From NCBI RefSeq assembly GCF_005116575.1, contig NZ_SWCN01000002.1, forward strand, positions 248,001 through 312,000: a stretch of 64,000 nucleotides of DNA, read 5' to 3'. Positions 26,900 to 35,604 of this stretch are shown one piece after another. The notes under the pieces were generated by a model. The model saw only the letters and a program-made list of their open reading frames with translations, ran no database searches and was not told where the DNA came from. Positions within the stretch are counted from its first letter, which is position 1. Every line of letters begins with the position of its first letter. Source of the DNA: Desulforhopalus sp. IMCC35007. GTDB taxonomy: Bacteria > Desulfobacterota > Desulfobulbia > Desulfobulbales > Desulfocapsaceae. Made by a program: the position numbers and the translations under genes.

Positions 26900-28303
26900 A
26901 TGACCAAAGAAAATAACAGCGGTTCAGGCAAGATGTGGGGTGGGCGGTTCAGTGAAGGCACCGCCGCCTCCGTTGAGGCATTCAGCGCTTCAATCCATTA
27001 CGATGCACGGTTGTACAAATACGATATCGCCGGAAGCAAGGCTCATGCGGCGATGCTCTCTGCCAATGGAGTGCTGACCTCTGAAGAACTGAAGGCAATC
27101 ACCGATGGACTTTCCGCTATTGAAAAGGAAATCGATGCAGGCCGGTTTGAGTTTAAGCGGGAGCTTGAAGATGTTCATATGAATATCGAAAAGGCCCTGA
27201 TTGACCGTATCGGACCCGCCGGAGCCAAGCTGCACAGTGGGCGTTCCCGCAATGATCAGGTTGCCGTCGACTTTAAGCTGTATCTCCGTGACCAGTGTGA
27301 TCACATCATCGAACTGCTTGATGCGGTAAGAAAATCCTTTGTTATCGTTGCCAGAAAATATCTCGGGCATCTGATGCCCGGATACACGCATCTGCAGAGG
27401 GCCCAGCCGGTTCAGATTGCCCACCATATGCTTGCGTATTACGAGATGTTTTCCCGCGATCGTGAGCGCATGGTTGATTGCCGTAAGCGCCTCAACCTCT
27501 CACCTTTAGGCTGTGCGGCCATGGCAGGTAGCGGTCTGCCTATTGATAGAGCAATGACTGCCAGTGCCTTGGGTTTTGACGGCGTGACCGCAAACTCCAT
27601 GGATACCTCAGGGGACCGGGACTACGCCATCGAATTTGCAAGCACCTGTACGATTATTCAGCTGCACTTGTCAAGACTCTCTGAAGAACTGGTGCTCTGG
27701 TCCAGCCAGGAGTTTGATTTCGTAAATATTTCAGACACCTTCTGTACCGGGTCGTCTATTATGCCGCAAAAGAAAAATCCGGATATTCCGGAATTGATCA
27801 GAGGTAAAAGTGGCCGGGTTGTGGGAAGTCTGATGACTCTTATCACCCTGGTAAAAGGACTGCCTCTCACCTACAACAGGGATCTTCAGGAGAGCCAGGA
27901 GCCGGTATACGATGCAGTTGATACAGTTACCGCCTCACTTTCCATCATGGCGGAACTTCTTTTTAATATGTCGTTTAAAACCGATAAGATGGCCCAGGCC
28001 ACCCAGTCCGGGTGTATGACGGCAACGGACCTTGCCGATTATTTGGTCATGAAGAATGTGCCCTTTCGGGAAGCTCATGGTATTGTAGGGCGAGCGGTTG
28101 CTTTTTGCATCACAAACGGCAGGGAACTTCCGGATCTGACTCTTGAGGAGTTGTCACAGTTTTCGCCGACCATAGGAAAAGACGTGTATAAGGTTTTAAA
28201 TATTGAGGGATCGGTCAACAGCCGGATTTCAGCAGGTGGAACGGGCTTGGTTCGAGTCGAAGAGGCGGTGATTGCGGCCGAGAAACAATTGGGGATAGCA
28301 TAA
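26900..28303 (+). CDS. argH: Argininosuccinate lyase
   Basis: The 467-residue member of the fumarase/aspartase superfamily carries the signature loop G284-S-S-I-M-P-Q-K-K-N-P294 and the G-Y-T-H-L-Q-R-A-Q-P catalytic segment. It splits argininosuccinate into arginine and fumarate. Its stop codon overlaps the start of the following lipoprotein gene by one base (TAATG), which suggests coupled translation with a gene of no known arginine function. Confidence 0.97.
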   Translation: MTKENNSGSGKMWGGRFSEGTAASVEAFSASIHYDARLYKYDIAGSKAHAAMLSANGVLTSEELKAITDGLSAIEKEIDAGRFEFKRELEDVHMNIEKALIDRIGPAGAKLHSGRSRNDQVAVDFKLYLRDQCDHIIELLDAVRKSFVIVARKYLGHLMPGYTHLQRAQPVQIAHHMLAYYEMFSRDRERMVDCRKRLNLSPLGCAAMAGSGLPIDRAMTASALGFDGVTANSMDTSGDRDYAIEFASTCTIIQLHLSRLSEELVLWSSQEFDFVNISDTFCTGSSIMPQKKNPDIPELIRGKSGRVVGSLMTLITLVKGLPLTYNRDLQESQEPVYDAVDTVTASLSIMAELLFNMSFKTDKMAQATQSGCMTATDLADYLVMKNVPFREAHGIVGRAVAFCITNGRELPDLTLEELSQFSPTIGKDVYKVLNIEGSVNSRISAGGTGLVRVEEAVIAAEKQLGIA

Positions 28304-29364
28304 TGAATACAACGAGTGTGGTACGGACTGCGGGTACATTGCTTCTTGGTGCTTCTTTTCTTTTTGCAGGAGGTTGCGGCTATAAAGACCTTCCTGTTGC
28401 CCCGAGCACTGTGGTGCCGGTAGCGATTTCCGATCTTTTGTATAAGGTCGATGACAAGGGCGTTCAACTGACCTGGTCGTTTCCGGTGGAGACGATTCAG
28501 GGAACACCCATTGAAGAAATATCTTCGTTTGATTTGTATCGGGCGGAGGTGCCTCTTGCTGATTACTGCGGGGGGTGTCCGATTCCCTTTGGCAAGGCAA
28601 TTGAAGTGAATGGTGGGGCGTCCTATGATGGAACTCTGCGTCGGAAAATGACCTATGAGAACACAGCACTCCAGTCCGGCTACAAATATTTCTATAAGGT
28701 TAAATCCCGGACGAGCTGGCTTGCTGCCAGTGACGATTCCAATGTAATCACCTTTGTCTGGTTCCAGCCGGCAAAGGCTCCGGCAGCGCTTACAGCTACC
28801 GTGGGAGACCGTAAAGTTGTGCTCAAATGGCAACCTGTAACCGAGCTTACCGACGGTTCTAAACTGCAACGACCTGTAAAATATCAGGTGATGCGAAGTG
28901 CTGGCGGCAAGGACTACGTCAAGGTTGGGGAGCCCTTTACTGCAACCTCTTTTACCGATACCAGTGTACTAAACGGCCAGAAATACTTCTATACCGTCCA
29001 GAGTCTGATGGTCCTGGACGGGGAGCTGGTTGAGGGTGCTGTGACCAATGATATCGCCGTAAGCCCAAAAGATATGACTCCACCTGTGGCACCTACCGGG
29101 GTAACCGCTGTGGCGACGGCAGTTGGCACCAAGATATTCTGGGATAAAGCAGATGACAGCGATGTTGCCGGTTATCGTGTTTACAGGCGGGCTGCAAACA
29201 AGGATGTTTATGAGTTCCTTGCCAATATTTCACCCGAATATACGCTGTATGTTGATAAAAATGTCGGTGGTGACATCCGTTATTACTACGCTGTCACAGC
29301 TTTTGATCGCTCAACTCCAGCCAATGAAAGTCGTAAATCCCGGGAAGCAACTGTAAGGTACTAG
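28303..29364 (+). CDS. Fibronectin type III-like lipoprotein
   Basis: The 353-residue protein has a signal peptide and lipobox (F-A-G-G-C, about residue 25), then two to three fibronectin type III-like domains (about 42-150, 160-255, 260-350), visible as V-Q-L-T-W, V-V-L-K-W and T-K-I-F-W strand motifs and repeated Y-x-Y-Y/F-x-V-x-S/A patterns. A similar lipoprotein gene lies after argH in other delta-proteobacterial genomes. It is probably an outer-membrane or periplasmic binding or structural protein; its ligand is unknown. It is translationally coupled to argH and followed by a terminator. Confidence 0.78.
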   Translation: MNTTSVVRTAGTLLLGASFLFAGGCGYKDLPVAPSTVVPVAISDLLYKVDDKGVQLTWSFPVETIQGTPIEEISSFDLYRAEVPLADYCGGCPIPFGKAIEVNGGASYDGTLRRKMTYENTALQSGYKYFYKVKSRTSWLAASDDSNVITFVWFQPAKAPAALTATVGDRKVVLKWQPVTELTDGSKLQRPVKYQVMRSAGGKDYVKVGEPFTATSFTDTSVLNGQKYFYTVQSLMVLDGELVEGAVTNDIAVSPKDMTPPVAPTGVTAVATAVGTKIFWDKADDSDVAGYRVYRRAANKDVYEFLANISPEYTLYVDKNVGGDIRYYYAVTAFDRSTPANESRKSREATVRY

Positions 29365-29395
29365 CTGAAACGAACCTGTTGCTGTTGTGTTCTAC

Positions 29396-29440
29396 TAGCC
29401 CTCTCCCCGTTACAGATGCGGTTAGAGGGCTATGTTGTTG
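29396..29440 (+). terminator. Likely terminator after the arg genes and FN3 lipoprotein
   Basis: A perfect 9-bp stem (TAGCCCTCT 29396-29404, AGAGGGCTA 29424-29432) with a 19-base loop is followed by TGTTGTTGG. The T tract is imperfect, so termination may be partial. Confidence 0.55.
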
Positions 29441-29472
29441 GTGCAGGCCTCACAATGGATCACTGAAAAACA

Positions 29473-29496
29473 CGGCATGATCCTATCATGCCGGTG
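29473..29496 (+). promoter_or_regulatory. Hairpin in the dapF leader
   Basis: CGGCATGAT (29473-29481), loop CCT, ATCATGCCG (29485-29493) form a perfect 9-bp stem that can extend by a bulged GTG/CAC. It ends about 20 bases before the dapF ATG and is followed by AAGGAG. There is no T tract, so it is more likely an operator or mRNA structure than a terminator. Confidence 0.4.
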
Positions 29497-29516
29497 TTGA
29501 CACAAGGAGTAAGCTG

Positions 29517-30356
29517 ATGGCACTGAAATTTCCCATCGCATTTGAGAAAATGAGTGGTACTGGTAATGATTTCGTTATCATTGACAACAGAACTGGGGTT
29601 ATTCCCTTAGAAGAGCAGCCAGAGTTTGCCAAAAAAGTCTGCAGGCGCATGTTTTCCATCGGTGCAGATGGTCTTATCCTGATTGAGAATTCGGCAACAG
29701 TTGACTTTAAATGGAATTTTTACAATGCGGACGGGTCTGTTGCAGAAATGTGCGGTAACGGTTCCCGTTGTGCCGCTCGTTTTGCCTATCGCCACAAAAT
29801 ATGTGGGCCACAGATGAAGATTGAGACCCTTGCGGGCATCATAGAAGCGGAAATTTGTGATGCGCAGGAAAATGTCAGGGTGAAGATGACCCAGCCCTAC
29901 GATTTTCGTCTCGATTTGTCCCTGACTCTCGATGACGTGGAATATCCGGTAACCTATGTCAATGTGGGTGTTCCCCAGGCGGTTATTTTTGTTGTTGAAG
30001 ATGATATCCCTGTGAAAAAATGGGGACGCAAGGTGCGTTTCCATGAGCTTTTCGAGCCGAAGGGAACCAACGCAAATTTTGTCAAGGTTCTTGGACCGGA
30101 CAGAATAAAGGTGCGCACCTACGAGCGTGGGGTGGAGGATGAAACCATGGCCTGCGGTACCGGTGCGGTGGCTTCAGCGCTCTATGGGGCAATGCTTAAA
30201 AATATGGATTCCCCCGTTGAGGTGGTCACCTCCGGAGGAGATACCCTGACCATACATTTTGACCTGCAGGATGGACCGGTTGCGGATAATATCTACCTGC
30301 AGGGACCCACAAGAATAATATGTACAGGTGGCCTGACGCCGGAAGCGCTGTTATAG
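29517..30356 (+). CDS. dapF: Diaminopimelate epimerase
   Basis: The 279-residue enzyme has both catalytic cysteines in their motifs: C79 in M-C-G-N-G-S-R-C and C213 in M-A-C-G-T-G-A. It interconverts LL- and meso-diaminopimelate for lysine and peptidoglycan synthesis. It opens a dapF-dapA-dapB group. lysA, usual nearby in related genomes, is not present. Confidence 0.96.
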   Translation: MALKFPIAFEKMSGTGNDFVIIDNRTGVIPLEEQPEFAKKVCRRMFSIGADGLILIENSATVDFKWNFYNADGSVAEMCGNGSRCAARFAYRHKICGPQMKIETLAGIIEAEICDAQENVRVKMTQPYDFRLDLSLTLDDVEYPVTYVNVGVPQAVIFVVEDDIPVKKWGRKVRFHELFEPKGTNANFVKVLGPDRIKVRTYERGVEDETMACGTGAVASALYGAMLKNMDSPVEVVTSGGDTLTIHFDLQDGPVADNIYLQGPTRIICTGGLTPEALL

Positions 30357-30401
30357 AATATGCGCAGGTGATGTAGGTGATTAATTAGATTAGGAGGAGT
30401 G

Positions 30402-31283
30402 ATGAAAAAATTTCACGGAGCGCTTGTTGCAATAGTGACCCCGTTTATCGATGGCCAGCTTGATGAACAGGGGTTGATCGATCTTATTGAATTTCAGATT
30501 GCCAACGGAACCCACGGGATTGTTCCCTGCGGGACCACTGGCGAGTCTGCAACCATTGGATTTGATGAACATAAACGTGTTATCGACCTCACAGTTAAAA
30601 CGGTGAACGGCCGTGTACCGGTCGTTGCAGGAACAGGTGCCAATAATACTCTTGAAGCTATTGAGCTGACAGAAAGTGCTAAACAGAGCGGTGCTGACGC
30701 TGTCCTTTCTGTAGTGCCCTACTATAACAAACCTGATCAGGAAGGGATGTACCTCCACTTTAAAACCATTGCTGAAGAGGTTGATATCCCCATGTTCCTC
30801 TACAATGTTCCCGGGCGGACAGTGGTGAGCATTGGGGCGGAGACAGTTGCCCGTCTTGCAAAAATTGACAACATCATCGGTATTAAAGAGGCTACAGGCA
30901 GTCTTGAGCATATCTCCGATGTGATCAGAAAAACCCCGGATGATTTTATTGTGTTATCCGGCGATGATTTTACCTCCATGCCAACCATCTTTATTGGCGG
31001 CCATGGTGTTATTTCAGTTATTTCCAATGTCTATCCTCAGGGAATGGCCCAGATGATGGAGCGGGCACTGGCAGGGGATATCTTAAAGGCCCGCGAGCTC
31101 CATTATCGGATGTATGACCTGATGAAGCTGATGTTCAGCACCCCGAGTCCTTCGCCTGCCAAAAAAGCCCTGCAATTGATGGGAATGATAAAAGATGGCA
31201 CGCCCCGTCTGCCGATTGCTCCCATGTCGGATGCGGCTGTGGAGAATTTGAGGCAGGGACTGGTAGGGCTTGGTCTCGTCTGA
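30402..31283 (+). CDS. dapA: 4-hydroxy-tetrahydrodipicolinate synthase
   Basis: The 293-residue TIM-barrel lyase has Schiff-base lysine K162 (G-I-K-E-A-T), catalytic Y134 (Y-N-V-P-G-R-T) and the G-T-T-G-E-S loop. It condenses pyruvate with aspartate semialdehyde. ATG 30402 is preferred over the in-frame GTG at 30399 because AGGAGGAG lies at the right distance. It is followed by dapB after 40 bp. Confidence 0.96.
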   Translation: MKKFHGALVAIVTPFIDGQLDEQGLIDLIEFQIANGTHGIVPCGTTGESATIGFDEHKRVIDLTVKTVNGRVPVVAGTGANNTLEAIELTESAKQSGADAVLSVVPYYNKPDQEGMYLHFKTIAEEVDIPMFLYNVPGRTVVSIGAETVARLAKIDNIIGIKEATGSLEHISDVIRKTPDDFIVLSGDDFTSMPTIFIGGHGVISVISNVYPQGMAQMMERALAGDILKARELHYRMYDLMKLMFSTPSPSPAKKALQLMGMIKDGTPRLPIAPMSDAAVENLRQGLVGLGLV

Positions 31284-31323
31284 TACAGAGTTCTGATTTG
31301 TACATCATCACAAGGGTGATCCT

Positions 31324-32133
31324 ATGATAAAAGTTATAATTGCAGGTGCTGGGGGGCGAATGGGCAAGAGGGTTGCCCACATGGTTGATCAGCATCCGCA
31401 ACTTCAATTTGCCGCCGCCTTTGAGGCAGCAGGGCATCCGGATATTGGCAGGGATGCAGGGCTTGTCTGTCTTGGCCGAAAAAACGGTGTTGTTATCGGC
31501 GAAGGCCTTGAGTCGATTATTGCAGATGGTGATGTGATCATTGATTTTACCTTCCACAAGGCCACCATGGAGTTTGCCAGGATAGCCTCTGCCCATGGCA
31601 CGGCGATGGTGATCGGTACAACCGGTCTTTCAGCAGAGAACCTTTCAGAGCTGGCAGTGCTTGCTAAAAACTTTGCCTGCGTGCAGGCTCCGAATATGTC
31701 TATCTGTGTCAACGCCCTTTTTAAGCTGGTGAAAAAGACAGCTGCGATCCTGGGAGATGACTACGACATTGAAATCGTCGAGGCCCACCATAACAAGAAA
31801 AAAGACGCCCCATCGGGCACGGCTCTGAAACTGGCCGAGATGGCGGCGGAAGGTGTCAATCGCAATCTTGAAGAGGTTGGGGTCTACGAGCGAAACGGTA
31901 TAATCGGCGAGAGAAAACCCAAGGAAATCGGGATTCAGGCCATTCGCGCAGCAGATATTGTCGGGGAACATACAGTCTATTTTGCAGGTCCCGGTGAACG
32001 GATTGAACTGACCCACCGGGCCCATAGCAGGGATCATTTCGCCAAAGGTGCAGCGACTGCTGCGGCCTGGGTTGTGGGGAAGGAATGCGGCGTTTACTCA
32101 ATGTTTGATGTCCTCGGGCTGCAGGACCTGTAG
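31324..32133 (+). CDS. dapB: 4-hydroxy-tetrahydrodipicolinate reductase
   Basis: The 269-residue reductase has the dinucleotide-binding G-A-G-G-R-M-G near residue 8 and the catalytic region E-A-H155-H-N-K-K-K-D-A-P-S-G-T-A, with the His and the paired Lys typical of DapB. It reduces the DapA product with NAD(P)H. It is the third dap gene in the run. A dapL aminotransferase, often next, is missing; folK follows. Confidence 0.96.
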   Translation: MIKVIIAGAGGRMGKRVAHMVDQHPQLQFAAAFEAAGHPDIGRDAGLVCLGRKNGVVIGEGLESIIADGDVIIDFTFHKATMEFARIASAHGTAMVIGTTGLSAENLSELAVLAKNFACVQAPNMSICVNALFKLVKKTAAILGDDYDIEIVEAHHNKKKDAPSGTALKLAEMAAEGVNRNLEEVGVYERNGIIGERKPKEIGIQAIRAADIVGEHTVYFAGPGERIELTHRAHSRDHFAKGAATAAAWVVGKECGVYSMFDVLGLQDL

Positions 32134-32197
32134 CATAAACACTCAGGCGAGACGGCCAGAGCGGCTGTTTGGTACAAGAAGTTTTGTTAGGGATTGT

Positions 32198-32719
32198 ATG
32201 GTAATTGCATATATTGGTATGGGGTCCAACATTGGTGATGGTAAAAGAACCCTGCAGGATGCCTGGAAATTTATCGGGGATCTGGATGACATTACGCTTT
32301 CACGACTCTCAAGTCCCTATCTGAGTGCACCGGTGGATATGGTGAGCCAGCACTGGTTCACTAACGCGGTGGGTGTTGTTTCCACTTCTCTCGGGCCGCT
32401 TGAGCTTTTACACACTCTCCTTGAGGTCGAGGCTGTTTTTGGCAGAACTCGGTCGGAAACAGGTTTTGGCTATCAGGACAGAAGCCTTGATCTTGATCTC
32501 CTCTATTTTCAGGAGGTGGTTATGGATACTCCTGAGCTTATCTTACCCCACCCGCATGTTGGTAAAAGACTCTTTGTACTCGAACCCTTAGCGGAGGTTA
32601 CCCCTGATTTTACCGTGTTGGCTACAGGGGTAACGGTGAGCCAAATGATCCAAGAGCTGCAACAAAGCGTTCACCGCGGAGAGAGTAAAAAACAGGAAAT
32701 CAGTAAAAGTTTCTGGTAG
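32198..32719 (+). CDS. folK: HPPK: 6-hydroxymethyl-7,8-dihydropterin pyrophosphokinase
   Basis: The 173-residue protein starts MVIAYIGMGSNIGD, the family N-terminus, and has the signature R-S-L-D-L-D-L-L with the metal-binding aspartates. It also has L-P-H-P near residue 115. It transfers pyrophosphate from ATP to the pterin in folate synthesis. The frame is open far upstream into dapB, but the conserved N-terminus fixes the start at ATG 32198. Confidence 0.93.
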   Translation: MVIAYIGMGSNIGDGKRTLQDAWKFIGDLDDITLSRLSSPYLSAPVDMVSQHWFTNAVGVVSTSLGPLELLHTLLEVEAVFGRTRSETGFGYQDRSLDLDLLYFQEVVMDTPELILPHPHVGKRLFVLEPLAEVTPDFTVLATGVTVSQMIQELQQSVHRGESKKQEISKSFW

Positions 32720-32806
32720 AGTCTGCAACTCCCGTTGTCATAAAAAAGACACCGGTGATTTGCATTTGTATGATCAGATAAGATATATTGACAAAGGGTA
32801 GATAAC

Positions 32807-33073
32807 GTGAGCCCAATCAGAATTATCATCATAGCGATCCTCGTCTACATTGGTTATCGCTTGATTGTTGGCGGTCGCAGGAAAAAAACTGCTTCCAGAC
32901 CGGCAGACAGAGAGTCCGGGACCCTGGAGCAGGACGATATACTGGAAGAAGATCCCGTATGTAAAAAGCTTGTACCCCGGCAACAGGCTGTACAATTTGA
33001 GCATAATGGAACGATACATTATTTTTGCAGCAAAAAATGCTGTAAAATATACAGAAAAAATCAAGGAGAATAG
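32807..33073 (+). CDS. Small membrane-anchored protein with YHS/TRASH-like metal motif
   Basis: The 88-residue protein starts with GTG and has one N-terminal hydrophobic helix (about 3-21), a basic-then-acidic linker, and a C-terminal motif D-P-V-C52-K-K-L-V ... H-Y-F-C74-S-K-K-C78. This matches the start and end of YHS-type metal-binding domains (D-P-V-C-G-M ... Y-Y-F-C-S-x-x-C). It may hold a soft metal ion at the cytoplasmic face. It lies between folK and the transaldolase gene; its stop codon is two bases from the transaldolase ATG. Its role is unknown. Confidence 0.75.
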   Translation: MSPIRIIIIAILVYIGYRLIVGGRRKKTASRPADRESGTLEQDDILEEDPVCKKLVPRQQAVQFEHNGTIHYFCSKKCCKIYRKNQGE

Positions 33074-33075
33074 TA

Positions 33076-33720
33076 ATGAAGTTTTTTATAGATACAGCCA
33101 ATATTGACGAGATAAAGCAGGGCCTGGACATGGGCATGGTTGATGGTGTTACCACCAACCCTTCTCTGATCGCCAGGGAAAACAAGCCATTTGTGGAGAT
33201 TATCAAAGAGATCTGTTCCGTGGTCGAGGGTCCTGTGAGCGCCGAGGTGGTAAGCCTTGAGGCGGACGGCATGTTGAAAGAGGCAAGAGAGCTTGCAAAG
33301 ATTGCAGAAAATATCGTGATCAAGATTCCTATGATCGTCGAAGGTCTCAAGGCAGTAAAGCAGCTCGCCGCGGAAGGTATCAAGACCAACGTCACCCTTA
33401 TTTTCTCGACCGCTCAGGCCCTTCTTGCTGCGAAGGCGGGCGCAAGTTACGTCAGCCCCTTTGTTGGCCGTGTTGATGATATCGGCACCCCAGGTATGGA
33501 TCTTGTCAGCGATATCGTAACCGTCTATGACAACTATGGCTATATGAGCGAAATCATCGTTGCTTCAATCCGCAGCCCACAGCACGTAACGGAAGCCGCC
33601 CTTGTTGGTGCCGATATTGCTACCATCCCGCTCAAGGTTATCAACCAGTTGGCAAAGCATCCTCTCACCGATATCGGTATTGAGCAATTCCTTGCAGACT
33701 GGGAGAAGCGGACAAAATAA
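33076..33720 (+). CDS. tal: Transaldolase (TalC/FSA-type)
   Basis: The 214-residue enzyme belongs to the short transaldolase/fructose-6-phosphate aldolase group: M-K-F-F-I-D-T-A at the N-terminus, V-T-T-N-P-S-L near 25-31, and the Schiff-base lysine K83 in V-I-K-I-P. Proteins of this length include true transaldolases and FSA-type aldolases; sequence alone does not settle which. It acts in the non-oxidative pentose phosphate pathway. AAGGAG overlaps the end of the upstream small gene, so both are co-translated. Confidence 0.9.
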   Translation: MKFFIDTANIDEIKQGLDMGMVDGVTTNPSLIARENKPFVEIIKEICSVVEGPVSAEVVSLEADGMLKEARELAKIAENIVIKIPMIVEGLKAVKQLAAEGIKTNVTLIFSTAQALLAAKAGASYVSPFVGRVDDIGTPGMDLVSDIVTVYDNYGYMSEIIVASIRSPQHVTEAALVGADIATIPLKVINQLAKHPLTDIGIEQFLADWEKRTK

Positions 33721-34380
33721 ATGTCATGTTCGCAACCCTTTCATAGCAGTAAATGTATCAGAGGTGCCTGTCATTTTATGGCAGGTACCCTTCTGTGCAT
33801 CTGCCTTACCATCGCTTTTCTCCTCGCAGGGATAGAGCATTCGGTCGCAGGGATGTATCTCTGCCGTGATGCCTCGGGAAAGGTAAATTTTACCAATGTC
33901 CCCAACAGCTCTAACTGTACCGCCTACAAGCTGCAGAAAAAACAGGTGGACTGGAGCATTCAGTCAAGTATCTCGAACAGGTCCGATCGATCCCGCTATG
34001 ACAGCGAAATACGACGCATTGCCAGGCGTTATCGTGTTGATCCGCCTCTCATCAAGGCCATTATCCATGTCGAGTCTGATTTTAACCATAAGGCCATCTC
34101 AAACCAGGGGGCCCAGGGCCTGATGCAGCTTATGCCCGCCACTGCGCGGGAACTTCGGGTGGCTAATCCGTTTAATCCACGGGAAAACATTGACGGCGGA
34201 ACCAGATACTTTCGGCAGATGCTCGATAGTTTTGGCGGAGACCTCGTTCTTTCCCTTGCAGCCTACAATGCCGGTCCCGGGCTGGTATCCCGCACGGGAG
34301 GCGTGCCACAGATAACAGAGACCCGCCGTTACGTAAGTAAGGTTCTCAAAAGGTACAAGGTGTATAAGTCACTTATGTAA
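33721..34380 (+). CDS. Lytic transglycosylase (SLT domain) with N-terminal DUF4124-like segment
   Basis: The 219-residue protein has an N-terminal hydrophobic segment (about 20-38), a DUF4124-like strand region (M-Y-L-C-R-D-A-S-G-K-V-N-F-T-N-V, about 45-60), and a lysozyme-like SLT domain (about 93-215). The catalytic glutamate is E118 (H-V-E-S-D-F), followed by Q-G-L-M-Q-L-M-P and the A-Y-N-A-G motif. It should cleave peptidoglycan to anhydromuropeptides in the periplasm. Its ATG directly abuts the transaldolase stop codon. A start further in, nearer the hydrophobic segment, is possible. Confidence 0.85.
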   Translation: MSCSQPFHSSKCIRGACHFMAGTLLCICLTIAFLLAGIEHSVAGMYLCRDASGKVNFTNVPNSSNCTAYKLQKKQVDWSIQSSISNRSDRSRYDSEIRRIARRYRVDPPLIKAIIHVESDFNHKAISNQGAQGLMQLMPATARELRVANPFNPRENIDGGTRYFRQMLDSFGGDLVLSLAAYNAGPGLVSRTGGVPQITETRRYVSKVLKRYKVYKSLM

Positions 34381-34450
34381 CTGTTCCTCCAGTTTATGCT
34401 GTTGTTCTCCCTCACGTAAATATCTTTATCCCATTCGTCCCCTGCAAGCC

Positions 34451-35602
34451 TTAAAGCATTTCAAGAAACGCTTCTACCCTGACCCGTATCTGTTCCGTAT
34501 CCGATGGTGAATAGCCGGTGTTGACATGAAAAACCGGAATGCCTGCTTTTTCTTCAATAAGAGTTGCTACACTTTGATGCTCTACCGTATAGGGATGGCA
34601 GTTTTGCAGGGTTGCATCGATGACGGCATCCGCTGTAAACTGCTCACATAGCTTCAACAAATAGTCGAGTCTCCTGGTGTTCGGGCTCATGCAGGCACAA
34701 GGGGTTCCCAGGTAATGGTCAGCCAGTGAGTTGAGAAGGTTGGTGCCAGTATCAATATGGCGAAAGATACTCTTGAGGCCGCCACAATGTTCCTGGGCCA
34801 CCACAATTCCACCGAGATCTTCAATAATTTTCATAACCTTATCCGACCCAGAACCCATGGGACAGCCGGTGATAAGAATGCGTGGTTTCTTCTTCGACTC
34901 TGTTTTTCCTGCAACGGAGTCTATCGTGCTAAGGAGGTTGTCGAGTAAGCCATTGTAGCTGGCAATGTCGATTGCCACATTACGGGACTCCATGACCTTG
35001 AGGAGTTCTCTGCCGCTTATCGGTGGCACATCGGCTGCCATCATATCAGCCAGTTTCATCAGTTTTGAATTACGAAGATTGATCAACTCAATCTGCTCTG
35101 TAAGAGCCGCATCGGTCACTTTTCTTGCCGTTTGCTTTTCAAGAAAGGTTTTCAACCGGAGAATTTCTTCGCGCCAGAAAGTTCTGGCAGAACTATTGTC
35201 GACGGCGTAGGGCAGCTGCATGACATGAACCGGCTTCATCTTCCCCATGAGCTCAAACATCTTCTTCTTGCCGTCACAGGTCGTCTCGCCAATAATAACA
35301 TCAGAGGCTGCAAAATATGGGCAGGTGTCAGAGAGAGCAAAACCGTAGCTCGATTTAATAAGGGGGCAGAGTGCAGCGGGTAAATGGGTTTCAGCAACAG
35401 AAATCGGTTTTTCATCCTTACCGCACAGGCTAACGGGTAATATGCCGAGCGCGCGAATAAGCTCTTCCGGAGCAAAGGCACAGTATACTCCGGCAACTTT
35501 ATTACCATTCTCTGGGGCCTCGGCCAGATGGGCAAGGCAGATCTCGGATAAACGATGAAATGGAAGAAGCGCTTCAGCTATTGCAGGATGTGTGTTTTCC
35601 AT
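34451..35602 (-). CDS. Double-cubane-cluster protein, 2-hydroxyacyl-CoA dehydratase D family (YjiM-like)
   Basis: The 383-residue protein matches the HgdB/FldB-related family: a conserved Cys in V-Y-C-A-F-A-P-E-E-L, L-C-P-L-I-K-S-S, D-T-C-P-Y-F, T-T-C-D-G-K-K-K, G-C-P-M-G-S-G-S and C-A-C-M-S-P-N. Length and motifs resemble E. coli YjiM, a double-cubane [8Fe9S]-type reductase candidate. Such proteins need an ATP-dependent activase (YjiL/HgdC type); none is in the window. The start at 35602 is set by the family N-terminus, just after the permease stop. It is last in a sugar-type ABC transporter operon, which suggests reductive processing of the imported compound. Confidence 0.85.
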   Translation of the reverse strand: MENTHPAIAEALLPFHRLSEICLAHLAEAPENGNKVAGVYCAFAPEELIRALGILPVSLCGKDEKPISVAETHLPAALCPLIKSSYGFALSDTCPYFAASDVIIGETTCDGKKKMFELMGKMKPVHVMQLPYAVDNSSARTFWREEILRLKTFLEKQTARKVTDAALTEQIELINLRNSKLMKLADMMAADVPPISGRELLKVMESRNVAIDIASYNGLLDNLLSTIDSVAGKTESKKKPRILITGCPMGSGSDKVMKIIEDLGGIVVAQEHCGGLKSIFRHIDTGTNLLNSLADHYLGTPCACMSPNTRRLDYLLKLCEQFTADAVIDATLQNCHPYTVEHQSVATLIEEKAGIPVFHVNTGYSPSDTEQIRVRVEAFLEML

Positions 35603-35604
35603 GA

